A stretch of DNA of 35,179 nt from an uncultured Bacteroidales bacterium (GCA_905235995.1 CAJONI010000069.1:1-35179); one strand, 5' to 3'. Counted from the first letter of the stretch, positions 25,848 to 34,614 are shown. Numbers and translations: made by a program. The notes: generated by a model from the sequence alone, not told the origin.

Positions 25848-27524
25848 ATGGGCAAGAAAGCACAACGCAAAAAGTCGCTCAACGTGCTGTTGGAGCAGAG
25901 CTTCCAGAAGAACTGGGACCGCCCCGCATTGACGAACTACAACCAGACGACACTATATTATAAGGATGTCGCCCGTATGGTCGCAGAGCTGCACATCTTT
26001 TTCGAAGCCTGCGGCATCAAGAAGGGCGACCGCATCGCCGTATGCTCCAAAAACCAGGTGAACTGGTGCGTGGCATATCTGGCCGCCATGACCTACGGAG
26101 CCGTGGTCGTGCCGCTGCTGCACGATTTCCAGCCATCCAACATCGCCCACCTCGTGAGCCACTGCGAGGCCCGCATCTTCTTCGTGGGCGACAACATCTG
26201 GGAAAACATGACCGACATGGACCTTCCCGGCGTAGAGGTGGTGGTCACGCTCTCCGACTTCAAGGTGGTGCGTTCGGTCAATCCTGAGGCCAGGGAGACG
26301 CTGGAGCGGATGGACAGGCTCATGGGTGAGCGTTATCCCGGCGGTTTCCGCCAGGAGCAGGTGCGCTACCACGTCGACTCTCCCGATGAACTGGCCCTCA
26401 TCAGCTATACCTCAGGTACTTCCGGTTTTTCCAAGGGCGTGATGATACCCTACCGTGCGCTGTTCTCCAACGTGCTGTTCGCCCACGAGGCAGAGCCGCA
26501 CATGGACTGCAATTCCCGCATGCTGTCGATGCTGCCCACGGCCCACATGTACGGCATGATCTTCGAGTTCCTCTTCGAGATGACGATAGGTGCCCAGGTG
26601 TTCTTCCTTACGCGCCTGCCCAGTCCCAACGTGCTGCTTTCCGCCATGGAAGCGGTCCAGCCCGACACCATCATCGCCGTGCCGCTGATCATCGAAAAGA
26701 TCTACAAGAGCAAGCTGCTGCCCTTCATCAGCAAGACCCGTATCAAGCTGATGCTCAACATGCCCTTCCTCGACAAGATGGTCAAGGGCAAGATACGCGA
26801 AAACCTCGTCCAGGCTTTCGGCGGCAAGTTCGGCGAAGTCATCATAGGCGGCGCCCCGTTCAACCGCGAAGCCGAGGCTTTCTTCAGGCGCATAAACTTC
26901 CCCTTCACCATAGGCTACGGCATGACCGAGTGCGCCCCCATCATCACCTATGTCCGCTGGGACAAGACCAAGCTGCACTCCTGCGGCAAGGCGGCCCCGC
27001 GCATGCGCATCAAGATCGATTCCGACAATCCGAAGAAGATTCCGGGCGAGGTGCTGGTAAAAGGCGAAAACGTGTTCCTGGGCTACTACAAGAACGATGA
27101 GGCCACGAAAGAAGCCTTCGTCGACGGCTGGTTCCGCACCGGCGACGTGGGAGTGATCGACGGCGACGGCTACCTCTATCTGAAAGGACGCAGCAAGAGC
27201 ATGATACTCGGCCCTTCCGGCCAGAACATCTATCCGGAGGAGATCGAGAGCCTGCTCAACAACATGCCCTATGTCGTTGAGTCGCTTGTGATCGAGGACG
27301 AATACAAGCTCGTCGGGCTGATCTACCCCGATTTCGAACTCGCGAAGGAAGAGGGCCTGAACCGCGCGCAGCTCCTGGAGAAGATCAAGGAAGACATGCA
27401 GCTGGCCAACCTCGAACTCGACCAGTACTGCAAACTATCTTCAGTGGAGATAGTGGAAGAGGAGTTCGAGAAGACCCCGAAGCGCAGCATCAAGCGTTAT
27501 CTCTACCAGAGAGGGAATTCATAG
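25848..27524 (+). CDS. AMP-binding long-chain acyl-CoA ligase-like protein
   Basis: A 558-residue adenylate-forming enzyme. The ATP-binding P-loop SYTSGTSG is at 186-193 (followed by FSKGV), the core FTIGYGMTECAP and WFRTGDVG are clear, and the C-terminal lid carries KGRSKSMILG and the late TPKRSIKRYL, where the catalytic Lys is expected. It activates a carboxylic acid, probably a fatty acid, as acyl-AMP and then transfers it to CoA or a carrier. The neighbouring ABC exporter fits lipid handling, but the acceptor cannot be told from sequence. Confidence 0.93.
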   Translation: MGKKAQRKKSLNVLLEQSFQKNWDRPALTNYNQTTLYYKDVARMVAELHIFFEACGIKKGDRIAVCSKNQVNWCVAYLAAMTYGAVVVPLLHDFQPSNIAHLVSHCEARIFFVGDNIWENMTDMDLPGVEVVVTLSDFKVVRSVNPEARETLERMDRLMGERYPGGFRQEQVRYHVDSPDELALISYTSGTSGFSKGVMIPYRALFSNVLFAHEAEPHMDCNSRMLSMLPTAHMYGMIFEFLFEMTIGAQVFFLTRLPSPNVLLSAMEAVQPDTIIAVPLIIEKIYKSKLLPFISKTRIKLMLNMPFLDKMVKGKIRENLVQAFGGKFGEVIIGGAPFNREAEAFFRRINFPFTIGYGMTECAPIITYVRWDKTKLHSCGKAAPRMRIKIDSDNPKKIPGEVLVKGENVFLGYYKNDEATKEAFVDGWFRTGDVGVIDGDGYLYLKGRSKSMILGPSGQNIYPEEIESLLNNMPYVVESLVIEDEYKLVGLIYPDFELAKEEGLNRAQLLEKIKEDMQLANLELDQYCKLSSVEIVEEEFEKTPKRSIKRYLYQRGNS

Positions 27525-27539
27525 CAGAAGCAAGGAAAC

Positions 27540-27956
27540 ATGGACGATAAAGAGAAGAAATTCGACCGGAGCTACCTGGAGATGGCGGCAGTGTGGGCCA
27601 GGAATTCCTACTGTACGCGCCGTCAGGTGGGCGCCATCCTGGTCAAGGACCGTATGATCATCTCGGACGGCTACAACGGCACGCCGGCCGGATTTGAGAA
27701 CGTGTGCGAAGACGAGAACGGAGTGACCAAGCCCTACGTGCTCCACGCCGAGGCCAATGCGATCACGAAAGTTGCCAAGAGCGGCAACAGCAGCGACGGG
27801 GCGACCCTCTACATCACCGACTCCCCCTGCATGGAATGCTCGAAGCTGATAATCCAGTCGGGCATCAAGAGGGTGGTCTATTCCCATGATTACCGCATCA
27901 CTGACGGAGTCGACCTGCTCAGGCGGGCCGGCATCGTGGTGGAAAAACTCGACTGA
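27540..27956 (+). CDS. dCMP / cytidine deaminase family (ComEB-like)
   Basis: A 138-residue zinc deaminase. The zinc and catalytic residues are H69-A-E71 and the P-C97-M-E-C100 motif. The N-terminal YLEMAAVWARNSYCTRRQVGAILV is typical of dCMP deaminases, which make dUMP for thymidylate synthesis. It lies 15 nt after the ligase gene and 2 nt before the protease gene. Confidence 0.93.
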   Translation: MDDKEKKFDRSYLEMAAVWARNSYCTRRQVGAILVKDRMIISDGYNGTPAGFENVCEDENGVTKPYVLHAEANAITKVAKSGNSSDGATLYITDSPCMECSKLIIQSGIKRVVYSHDYRITDGVDLLRRAGIVVEKLD

Positions 27957-27958
27957 CC

Positions 27959-29560
27959 ATGGACAACCGTAACTGGAACAGGCTTCTCGTCATAGGATGG
28001 TGCCTGGTGGTATTGTTGCTTGCGGTGGCGCTCGTACGTCTCTGGCAGGGCAACCGGAAGCATCAGGTGAGGATTCCCCAGGGTGACTGGGCGAAGTTGA
28101 TGCTCGTGCTCCAGAGCGTGGACCGCGACTATGTCGATGAAATCGACAAGTCTGCCGTGACGGAACAGATACTGCCTGAGATCATGGCCAAGCTCGACCC
28201 TCACTCGGTCTACCTTCCTCCCGTGGAACTCAAGAACGCCGAGGAAGACCTCGCCGGAGGTTTCGACGGCATAGGCATACAGTTCACGGTCCCGAACGAC
28301 ACCGCAGTGGTCTCGCATGTGATAGCGGGAGGTCCCTCCGAGAAGGCGGGCCTGCTCTCCGGCGACCGCATAGTCCAGGTGGACGACCGCGTGATAGCGG
28401 GAACCAGCACTCCGCAGGACTCCATGGTCAGGCTCATGAAAGGCCGGCGCGGCACCCAGGTGAAGATACACGTGCAGCGCGAGGGCGTCCAGGAGCCTAT
28501 AGTGTTCGACATCAAGCGCGACGTGATCCCCGTCAACAGCGTCGACGTGGCCTTCATGATCGACGACACCACGGGCTTCATAAAGCTCTCCAAGTTCGCC
28601 AGGACCACCTATCTCGAATTCCTGAAATCGGTGCTGACCCTCAAGGAACAGGGCATGAAGCGGCTCGTCTTCGACCTTCGCGACAACACCGGCGGCTACC
28701 TCGACCAGGCGCTGATGCTCTCCAACGAGTTCCTTGAGAAGGGCGACCTGATAGTCTACATGGAAGGCCGCAACCGCCCTCGCCAGGACGTATACGCCGA
28801 CGGCAAGGGCAGTTGCCGTGACATCGAGCTTGCGGTGCTGATCAACGAAGGTTCTGCTTCTTCGAGCGAGATATTCGCCGGGGCGATGCAGGACAACGAC
28901 AGGGCGACGCTCTACGGCCTCCGTTCCTTCGGCAAGGGCCTGGTGCAGGAACCCGTGTTCTTCAGCGACGGCAGCGGCATACGGCTCACCGTGGCGCGCT
29001 ACTACAGCCCTTCCGGCCGTTGCATCCAGAAGCCTTACGGCGAAGATTACGGCTACGACATCTACGAGCGTTACCTGCACGGAGAGATGATGAGCGTCGA
29101 CAGCATCAAGGTCAACGACTCCCTGAAGTTCAGCACCCGTGCCGGCAGGACCGTCTATGGCGGCGGGGGCATCATCCCCGACGTGTTCGTACCCCTCGAC
29201 ACGACCCACTACACCGAATACCTGGGCAAGTGCAACCGCCAGAGCCTGCAGGTGAAGTATGCAAACCGTATCGCCGACCTCCATCGGAGCGAGTTGCGGG
29301 AGATCAACGACCTCCCGGCCCTGGATCGCTTCCTGGACGGGCTCGACCTGGAGCGGGGCTTCAAGGCCTACACTTCTTCGTTGGGCCTGCGTGCCACGGA
29401 GCGCGAATGGGAGATATCCGGCGGAACCATCCTCGTGCAGCTCAGGGCTCTCATCGGACGCAGCACTCCGATGAATGATGCGGCCTTCTATCCGATCTAC
29501 CTTTCCATCGACAATGTGGTGGAGGCGGCCATGAAAAAACCGGCGCCAAATATCGGATAA
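27959..29560 (+). CDS. S41 carboxy-terminal processing protease
   Basis: A 533-residue CtpA/Prc-type serine protease. An N-terminal hydrophobic segment (about 10-25) anchors or exports it; a helical region is followed by a PDZ domain (about 95-180, FDGIGIQF) and the S41 catalytic domain. The Ser-Lys dyad is S301 in NEGSASSSE and K326 in SFGKGLVQ, 25 residues apart as in E. coli Prc. It trims the C-termini of envelope proteins in the periplasm. A C-terminal segment of about 130 residues extends past the core. It is the last gene of the block begun at serC. Confidence 0.95.
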   Translation: MDNRNWNRLLVIGWCLVVLLLAVALVRLWQGNRKHQVRIPQGDWAKLMLVLQSVDRDYVDEIDKSAVTEQILPEIMAKLDPHSVYLPPVELKNAEEDLAGGFDGIGIQFTVPNDTAVVSHVIAGGPSEKAGLLSGDRIVQVDDRVIAGTSTPQDSMVRLMKGRRGTQVKIHVQREGVQEPIVFDIKRDVIPVNSVDVAFMIDDTTGFIKLSKFARTTYLEFLKSVLTLKEQGMKRLVFDLRDNTGGYLDQALMLSNEFLEKGDLIVYMEGRNRPRQDVYADGKGSCRDIELAVLINEGSASSSEIFAGAMQDNDRATLYGLRSFGKGLVQEPVFFSDGSGIRLTVARYYSPSGRCIQKPYGEDYGYDIYERYLHGEMMSVDSIKVNDSLKFSTRAGRTVYGGGGIIPDVFVPLDTTHYTEYLGKCNRQSLQVKYANRIADLHRSELREINDLPALDRFLDGLDLERGFKAYTSSLGLRATEREWEISGGTILVQLRALIGRSTPMNDAAFYPIYLSIDNVVEAAMKKPAPNIG

Positions 29561-29575
29561 TCCGAAACTTTTTTG

Positions 29576-29614
29576 GATTTCATGCGTATAACTATTGTTT
29601 TTTCGCATGAAATC
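29576..29614. repeat. Perfect 11-bp inverted repeat upstream of queA
   Basis: GATTTCATGCG (29576-29586) and CGCATGAAATC (29604-29614) are exact complements with a 17-nt A+T-rich loop. The dyad ends 5 nt before the queA ATG. There is no T-tract after the second arm, so it is not a plain terminator; it could be an operator or an RNA hairpin hiding the start region. Confidence 0.75.
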
Positions 29615-29619
29615 TGACA

Positions 29620-30669
29620 ATGAAACTTTCCCAATTCGGATTTGAGCTCCCTCAGGAACTGATCGCAAAGTATCCCTCCGAGGAGCGGGACGAGTGCCGC
29701 CTGATGGTGGTTCGCAAGGATACCGGTGAGATCGAGCACCGCATTTTCAAGGATATTATTGAATACGCTTCGCCGCACGACCTCTTCGTGTTCAACGACG
29801 CGAAGGTGTTCCCCGCCCGCATGAGCGGCAACAAGGAGAAGACAGGCGCGGAGATCGACGTGTTCCTGCTCCGCGAGCTCAACCGCGACCAGCGTCTCTG
29901 GGACGTCCTGGTCGATCCTGCTCGCAAGATCCGCATTGGCAACAAGCTCTATTTCGGCGAGAACGACAGCCTCGTGGCCGAGGTGATCGACAATACCACC
30001 TCGCGCGGGCGTACGCTCCGCTTCCTCTTCGACGGCACTTACGAGGAGTTCCGCGAGACCCTCTACCAGATGGGTTCCCTGCCCGTGCCGAAATGGATAC
30101 GTCCTCAGGCCGAGGAGATCGACAAGGAGCGTTTCCAGACCATCTATGCCTCCAAGGAAGGTGCCGTGGCCTGCCCGGCCGCTGGCCTGCACTTCAGCAA
30201 GATTCTCTTCAAGAAGATGGAAATCAAGGATATAGAATCCACTTTCCTGACGCTTTACATGGGCAACGCCCACTTCCACAACGTGGACGTCGAAGACCTT
30301 TCGAAGCACAAGATGGATTCGGAGCAGTATTCCATCTCCGAGGAAACGGCCGCTGCCGTCAACGGGGCCCGTGCCCGTGGAAGCAAGGTGTTCGCGGTGG
30401 GCATCACCGTGGCGCGTGCGCTGGAGACCTTCGTGACGACCAAGAAGGAGATCAGGGCCTTCGACGGCTGGACGAACAAATTCATCTTCCCGCCCTACCA
30501 GTTCTCGATTCCCGACGCAATGGTGACGAATTTCCATCTGCCCTACAGCACGATGCTGATGAACGCCGCCGCCTTCGGCGGCTACCGCCACATCATGGAC
30601 GCCTACCAGGTTGCCATCGATGAAGGCTACCAGTTCGGTACCTATGGCGACGCGATGCTGATCATCTGA
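29620..30669 (+). CDS. queA: S-adenosylmethionine:tRNA ribosyltransferase-isomerase
   Basis: A 349-residue enzyme transferring the ribose of SAM to preQ1-modified tRNA to give epoxyqueuosine, the penultimate step of queuosine synthesis at position 34 of GUN-anticodon tRNAs. Recognisable are the N-terminal MKLSQFGFELP with YPSEERDECRL, the FNDAKVFPARM strand, VACPAAGLHFS, and the C-terminal TNFHLPYSTMLM with AFGGYRHIM. Full length. No other queuosine gene is in the window. It stands after the inverted repeat at 29576-29614 and so probably has its own control. Confidence 0.97.
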   Translation: MKLSQFGFELPQELIAKYPSEERDECRLMVVRKDTGEIEHRIFKDIIEYASPHDLFVFNDAKVFPARMSGNKEKTGAEIDVFLLRELNRDQRLWDVLVDPARKIRIGNKLYFGENDSLVAEVIDNTTSRGRTLRFLFDGTYEEFRETLYQMGSLPVPKWIRPQAEEIDKERFQTIYASKEGAVACPAAGLHFSKILFKKMEIKDIESTFLTLYMGNAHFHNVDVEDLSKHKMDSEQYSISEETAAAVNGARARGSKVFAVGITVARALETFVTTKKEIRAFDGWTNKFIFPPYQFSIPDAMVTNFHLPYSTMLMNAAAFGGYRHIMDAYQVAIDEGYQFGTYGDAMLII

Positions 30670-30738
30670 TTGTCTTTTTTGTATTTTTTCGGATCGTCGG
30701 TTTTGCTTTTTTGCGGGTCGTGTAAGGATTGGAGTCCT

Positions 30739-30746
30739 TATCTTTC
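30739..30746 (+). promoter_or_regulatory. Possible -7 element TATCTTTC for dprA
   Basis: One base off TAnnTTTG, 12 nt before the dprA ATG at 30759, and lying between a 7-bp inverted repeat (GGAGTCC at 30731-30737, GGACTCC at 30761-30767). Confidence 0.4.
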
Positions 30747-30758
30747 GGGCAAAAAAGA

Positions 30759-31865
30759 ATGGACTCCGAAAATGTCGTTTATCTGTGTGCGCTGAGCAAG
30801 GTGTTCGCGTACAAGCCGGCCATAGGCCGGAAACTGATGGAAGCGCTGGGCGGCCCGGCCGCCGTTTTCCAGACTCCCAGGAAAGAACTGGCCGGGATTC
30901 TGCGCCATGCCGGCGAAATCGTCGATCAGATTTTTGATCCGGCCCTGCTCCCGTGGGCCAGGGCCGAGGCCGAATGGGCCCGAAGCTACGGCATCCGCCT
31001 GCTCGGTCCCGACGACCCGTGTTATCCGCGCCGCCTGGCCGACTGCGACGACGCTCCGCTGCTCCTTTATTATAAAGGCAACGCCGACCTCAACGCTCCC
31101 CGCGCCCTTGCCGTGGTAGGTACCCGCAAGGCCTCCTGGACGGGAAGGGACTCCTGCCGCAGGATAGTCGAAAGACTCGCAGAGCTTGAAGTCAAACCCA
31201 TGATAGTCAGCGGCCTGGCTCTCGGAATCGACGGGGTCGCCCATCTGTCCGCCCTGGACTGCGGCCTTGAGACAGTGGGCGTGCTTCCCTGCGGCCTCGA
31301 CGAGATATACCCCCGCCAGCACCGCGAACTCGCCCGCCGGATCCTCGGACAGGGAGCCCTGGTGACCGACTTCGCAAGAGGTACCTCCCCGATAGCCTAT
31401 ACCTTTCTCCGGCGCAACCGCATCATCGCCGGAATGGCCGACGCCACGCTGCTGGCGGAGTCGTACCTCAAGGGTGGAGGCCTGATCACAGCCTCCCTGG
31501 CAAGCTCCTACAACCGCGAGGTGTTCGCTCTTCCGGGTCGAATGTCGGACGCCTCTTTTGCCGGATGCAACAACTTGATTTCAAGGCAGGAGGCTACGCT
31601 CGTCGGGGACGTGGACACGATCCCCCTGGCCCTTGGCTGGGACGTGTTGCGGCGTGGCCCGGCACGCAGGGAGCTGCTGCTGCCCGACGATCCTCCGGTG
31701 AAACGGGAAGCACTGAAGATACTGGAAAGCCGCTCACCCGTGACCAGCGACGAACTCGCCGTACTCATGCGTATCGACGTGAGCGAAGCCTCCGTCCTGC
31801 TGCTGGAACTCGAAATGGACGGCCGTGTGGTGGCCGACGGCGCCAAATTTTTCTTATCTTTGTAA
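30759..31865 (+). CDS. dprA: DNA-processing protein DprA
   Basis: A 368-residue protein that loads RecA onto incoming single-stranded DNA in transformation. An N-terminal helix-hairpin-helix region (about 1-65) precedes the Rossmann-like core with VVGTRKASWTG, IVSGLALGIDGVAH, VLPCGLDEIYPRQH and the late SSYNREVFALPGR with GCNNLI; a C-terminal winged-helix domain ends the protein. I use the ATG at 30759; a TTG ten codons upstream is in frame but lies across the putative promoter. The last codons overlap the promoter of the next gene. Confidence 0.95.
   Translation: MDSENVVYLCALSKVFAYKPAIGRKLMEALGGPAAVFQTPRKELAGILRHAGEIVDQIFDPALLPWARAEAEWARSYGIRLLGPDDPCYPRRLADCDDAPLLLYYKGNADLNAPRALAVVGTRKASWTGRDSCRRIVERLAELEVKPMIVSGLALGIDGVAHLSALDCGLETVGVLPCGLDEIYPRQHRELARRILGQGALVTDFARGTSPIAYTFLRRNRIIAGMADATLLAESYLKGGGLITASLASSYNREVFALPGRMSDASFAGCNNLISRQEATLVGDVDTIPLALGWDVLRRGPARRELLLPDDPPVKREALKILESRSPVTSDELAVLMRIDVSEASVLLLELEMDGRVVADGAKFFLSL
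31855..31862 (+). promoter_or_regulatory. -7 element TATCTTTG inside the end of dprA
   Basis: Exact TAnnTTTG formed by the last sense codons of dprA (encoding F-L-S-L) and ending 6 nt before the TatD-family ATG at 31869. It would give that gene an independent leaderless message. Confidence 0.6.
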
Positions 31866-31868
31866 GCC

Positions 31869-32636
31869 ATGCTGATCGACACCCACTGCCATCTCTACGA
31901 CGAGGCCTTCCGCGACGATTTCGACGCCGTGCTCGGGAGGGCCAGGGAAGCCGGACTGGAGGCCTGCGTGATGCCGGGGATCGACCGCAGCAGCCATGAG
32001 TCCATGGTCGCGCTGGCCGACGCCCTTCCCGGTTTCGCCTTCCCCTGCATCGGCTTGCACCCCACCTCGGTGAAGGAAGACTGGCAGGAGGAACTGGACT
32101 TCGTGGGGCAGCATCTCCACGACCGGCCCTGGCATGCGATAGGCGAGATAGGCCTCGACGAGTACTGGTCGAAAGACTTCGTGAAGGAGCAGATGCGCGT
32201 GTTCGAGGAACAGGTGGTCCTGGCCTCCAAAGCCGGACTGCCGGTGATAATCCATCTCCGGGAGGCCACCGACGATTTTTTCCGGGCTCTCGAAGACCTG
32301 AGAGGGGTGGAGTTCAGGGCGGTGATGCACGCATGGTCGGGGAGCTACGAGCTGTACCGTCGCATCCTGGCCCTGGGAGATTTCAAATTCGGCATAGGCG
32401 GCGTCTCGACCTATAAGAATGCCGGCGTGGCTGCGGCCCTGGAGCGCATGTCGACCGACGACCTGATGCTCGAGACCGACTGCCCCTGGCTCACTCCCGT
32501 CCCGTATCGCGGAAAGCGCAACGAGCCCGCGTACGTGCGCCTGGTGGCGGAGAGGGTGGCCCGGCTTCAACAGATTCCACTTGAAACCCTGGCCTCGGTT
32601 ACAAGCGCGACGGCCCGGCGTTTCTTCAATTTATAA
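31869..32636 (+). CDS. TatD family metal-dependent hydrolase (DNase)
   Basis: A 255-residue TIM-barrel metalloenzyme. The metal ligands are in H6-C-H8 of IDTHCHLYD, the Glu of GEIGLDEYW, the His of VIIHLREA, the His of MHAWSG and the Asp of ETDCPWLTP. TatD proteins are 3'-5' exonucleases or DNA-end trimmers; specific duties of the several paralogues per genome vary. It starts 3 nt after the dprA stop and its stop is 4 nt before ansA. Confidence 0.94.
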   Translation: MLIDTHCHLYDEAFRDDFDAVLGRAREAGLEACVMPGIDRSSHESMVALADALPGFAFPCIGLHPTSVKEDWQEELDFVGQHLHDRPWHAIGEIGLDEYWSKDFVKEQMRVFEEQVVLASKAGLPVIIHLREATDDFFRALEDLRGVEFRAVMHAWSGSYELYRRILALGDFKFGIGGVSTYKNAGVAAALERMSTDDLMLETDCPWLTPVPYRGKRNEPAYVRLVAERVARLQQIPLETLASVTSATARRFFNL

Positions 32637-32640
32637 CCCA

Positions 32641-33669
32641 ATGGAAAACAAGGTATTGCTCATCTACACCGGCGGCACCATCGGCATGAAGGAGAATCCC
32701 GACACGCTGCTGCTCGAACCCTTCGACTTTACCCAGATCCTGCAGGAAGTGCCCGAGCTTCGCAAGTTCGGTTTCGAAGTCGATACCATCTCGTTCGACC
32801 CGCTCATCGACTCGTCCGACGTGCGCCCGGAGTTCTGGGTCTCGCTCGCCGAGATCATACGCGACCGCTACGACGACTATCTGGGCTTCGTGATCCTGCA
32901 CGGCACCGACACCATGGCCTACTCCGCCTCTGCGCTGAGCTTCATGCTCGAGAACCTGGAGAAGCCCGTGATTCTCACCGGGAGCCAGCTGCCCATAGGT
33001 ATGCTGCGCACGGATGGCAAGGAGAACCTCATAGACTCCCTCGAGCTGGCCGCGGCCCGCGACCCTGAAGGACATCCCTACGTGTGCGAAGTGTGCATCT
33101 ATTTCGAGACCGCGCTCTTCCGAGGGAACCGCACCACCAAGTACAGCGCCGAGAACTTCAGCGCCTTCCGCTCGCCAAACTATCCGCATCTGGCCGAGGT
33201 CGGCACGCACATACGCTATAACAATCAGGCTCTGTACCGCCCTGAGAAGTGGGGGAAGCCACTGTTGCTGCATACGCGGCTCGATACCAGCGTGGCCGTG
33301 GTCAGGGTGTTCCCGGGCCTGAGCGAGAAATATCTGCACTCGGTGCTCTCTTCGGAGGGGCTGCGTGCCGTGGTTCTCGAGACCTACGGCTCGGGCAACG
33401 CGCCGTCGCACCCGTGGTTCCTTTCCGCCCTCTCCGAATTCACGTCCAGAGGCGGGCTCGTACTCAACATAACGCAGTGCCCGACAGGCTCCGTCGACAT
33501 GGGAACCTACGCCACCGGCGACAGCCTGAGGAGGGCCGGAGTGGTTTGCGGAGGCGACATGACGACTGAAGCCGCGATTGCAAAATTATTTGTACTTTTA
33601 GGCCAATATAGTGATAATAAGACAGTTGGGATAAAACTAGAAATTGGCGTGAGTGGAGAAATTTCTTAG
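32641..33669 (+). CDS. ansA: Type I L-asparaginase
   Basis: A 342-residue cytoplasmic enzyme hydrolysing asparagine to aspartate and ammonia. Both catalytic threonine motifs are present: T13 in YTGGTIGM and T89-D90 in HGTDTMAYS, with K167 in RTTKYSAENF as the third member. No signal peptide, which fits the type I enzyme. I start at 32641, since the 20 codons further upstream in frame run over the end of the TatD gene. The last 25 or so codons are strikingly A+T-rich although the protein keeps the family's ending (GEIS), probably because the next promoter region overlaps. Confidence 0.95.
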   Translation: MENKVLLIYTGGTIGMKENPDTLLLEPFDFTQILQEVPELRKFGFEVDTISFDPLIDSSDVRPEFWVSLAEIIRDRYDDYLGFVILHGTDTMAYSASALSFMLENLEKPVILTGSQLPIGMLRTDGKENLIDSLELAAARDPEGHPYVCEVCIYFETALFRGNRTTKYSAENFSAFRSPNYPHLAEVGTHIRYNNQALYRPEKWGKPLLLHTRLDTSVAVVRVFPGLSEKYLHSVLSSEGLRAVVLETYGSGNAPSHPWFLSALSEFTSRGGLVLNITQCPTGSVDMGTYATGDSLRRAGVVCGGDMTTEAAIAKLFVLLGQYSDNKTVGIKLEIGVSGEIS

Positions 33670-33783
33670 AAATGATAATATTTTCAGAAAAAATTATTAA
33701 ATTGCAAGGAATTTTTGTTGGGACACCGAACGGAAAAACTAATACTATTTACAATACACGTTTAATAATTAATCAAAAAACCT
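33670..33783. promoter_or_regulatory. Very A+T-rich leader of the exbB operon
   Basis: The 60 bases from 33661 contain only 11 G or C, against well over half in most neighbours. No exact TAnnTTTG is visible. The A+T-richness, extending back into the ansA end, fits a strong promoter with UP-like upstream DNA or a site for a nucleoid protein; the start site cannot be placed. Confidence 0.45.
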
Positions 33784-34578
33784 ATGAAAAAAGTTTTCAT
33801 GTTTTTGGCAGTTATTGGTCTTCTGACCCTTTCTGCCGCTTGCCAGACGGCTTACGCCCAGGACAACGAGGCTGCTCAGACGGAGCAGGTTGTCGCTGCC
33901 GATGACGAGGTAGTCGATCCGTTCGCTGCCGCGCCGAACGACAAGCCTATCCACCAGCAGCTCAAGAAGCTGTTCATCGATGGTGGCGCGACCTTCATGT
34001 CGCTCGTTCTGCTCTGCCTCATCCTCGGTCTGGCTATCGCCATTTCCAAGATCATCACGCTGAGCATCGCCCAGAACAACAACACCAAGCTCCTCGGCCA
34101 GATTGAGGACTGCCTCAAGAACCAGGGCGTCGAGAAGGCGTTCGAACTCTGTAGGGACACGCCCGGCCCGGTGGCGCGCATCTTCACCCAGGGCCTTCTC
34201 CGCGTCAAGGACGGCCAGGGCATCGAGAAAGCTGAGAAATCTGTTGTCGAATACGGCTCCGTGGAAATGGGTAAACTTGAAAAAGGTCTCTCCTGGATCG
34301 GTCTGTTCATCGGTATCGCTCCGCAGTTGGGCTTCATGGGTACGGTTCTCGGTCTGATCCAGGCCTTCGACGCCATCGAAGTCGCTGGTGACATCAGCCC
34401 GGCACTGGTTGCTGGCGGTATGAAAGTGGCTCTGATCACCACCGTCGGCGGTCTGGTCGTAGCCATCATCCTGCAGCTGTTCTACAACTACATCATCTCC
34501 AAGATCGACACCATCGTGGTGGACATGGAAGACTCCTCCATCTCGCTCGTCGACATGCTCGTCAAGTACAGCAAATAA
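33784..34578 (+). CDS. exbB: ExbB/TolQ/MotA-type proton channel protein
   Basis: A 264-residue inner-membrane protein that, with ExbD, uses the proton gradient to energise TonB-dependent outer-membrane transport. A cleavable leader (to about A-Y-A-Q, residue 26) and an acidic spacer precede the three core helices: about 68-92 (TFMSLVLLCLILGLAIAIS), about 172-195 (WIGLFIGIAPQLGFMGTVLG) and about 205-240. The conserved GFMGTVLGLIQAF proton-path segment is intact. The N-terminal leader is usual in Bacteroidota. An S-A-A-C at 18-21 looks a little like a lipobox but has Ser at -3. Followed by a small membrane protein and exbD. Confidence 0.93.
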   Translation: MKKVFMFLAVIGLLTLSAACQTAYAQDNEAAQTEQVVAADDEVVDPFAAAPNDKPIHQQLKKLFIDGGATFMSLVLLCLILGLAIAISKIITLSIAQNNNTKLLGQIEDCLKNQGVEKAFELCRDTPGPVARIFTQGLLRVKDGQGIEKAEKSVVEYGSVEMGKLEKGLSWIGLFIGIAPQLGFMGTVLGLIQAFDAIEVAGDISPALVAGGMKVALITTVGGLVVAIILQLFYNYIISKIDTIVVDMEDSSISLVDMLVKYSK

Positions 34579-34614
34579 TCCTTTTTACCCTCAATCCCTT
34601 TTGATTCATCCATT

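Noticed and set aside
29561-29619. preQ1 riboswitch before queA
   Set aside because: The spacer is only 59 nt and folds as a simple perfect hairpin; the C-rich loop and A-rich tail pseudoknot of preQ1-I is not seen.
27890-29668. Long open frame on the minus strand opposite the S41 protease
   Set aside because: Antisense shadow of a well-supported protease gene; no motifs.
30729-30758. TTG start adding ten codons to dprA
   Set aside because: It would place the putative promoter inside the coding sequence, and the family begins at the ATG at 30759.
33784-33861. ExbB as a lipoprotein
   Set aside because: The S-A-A-C at 18-21 lacks the usual Leu/Val/Ile at -3, and a good signal peptidase I site (A-Y-A) follows.
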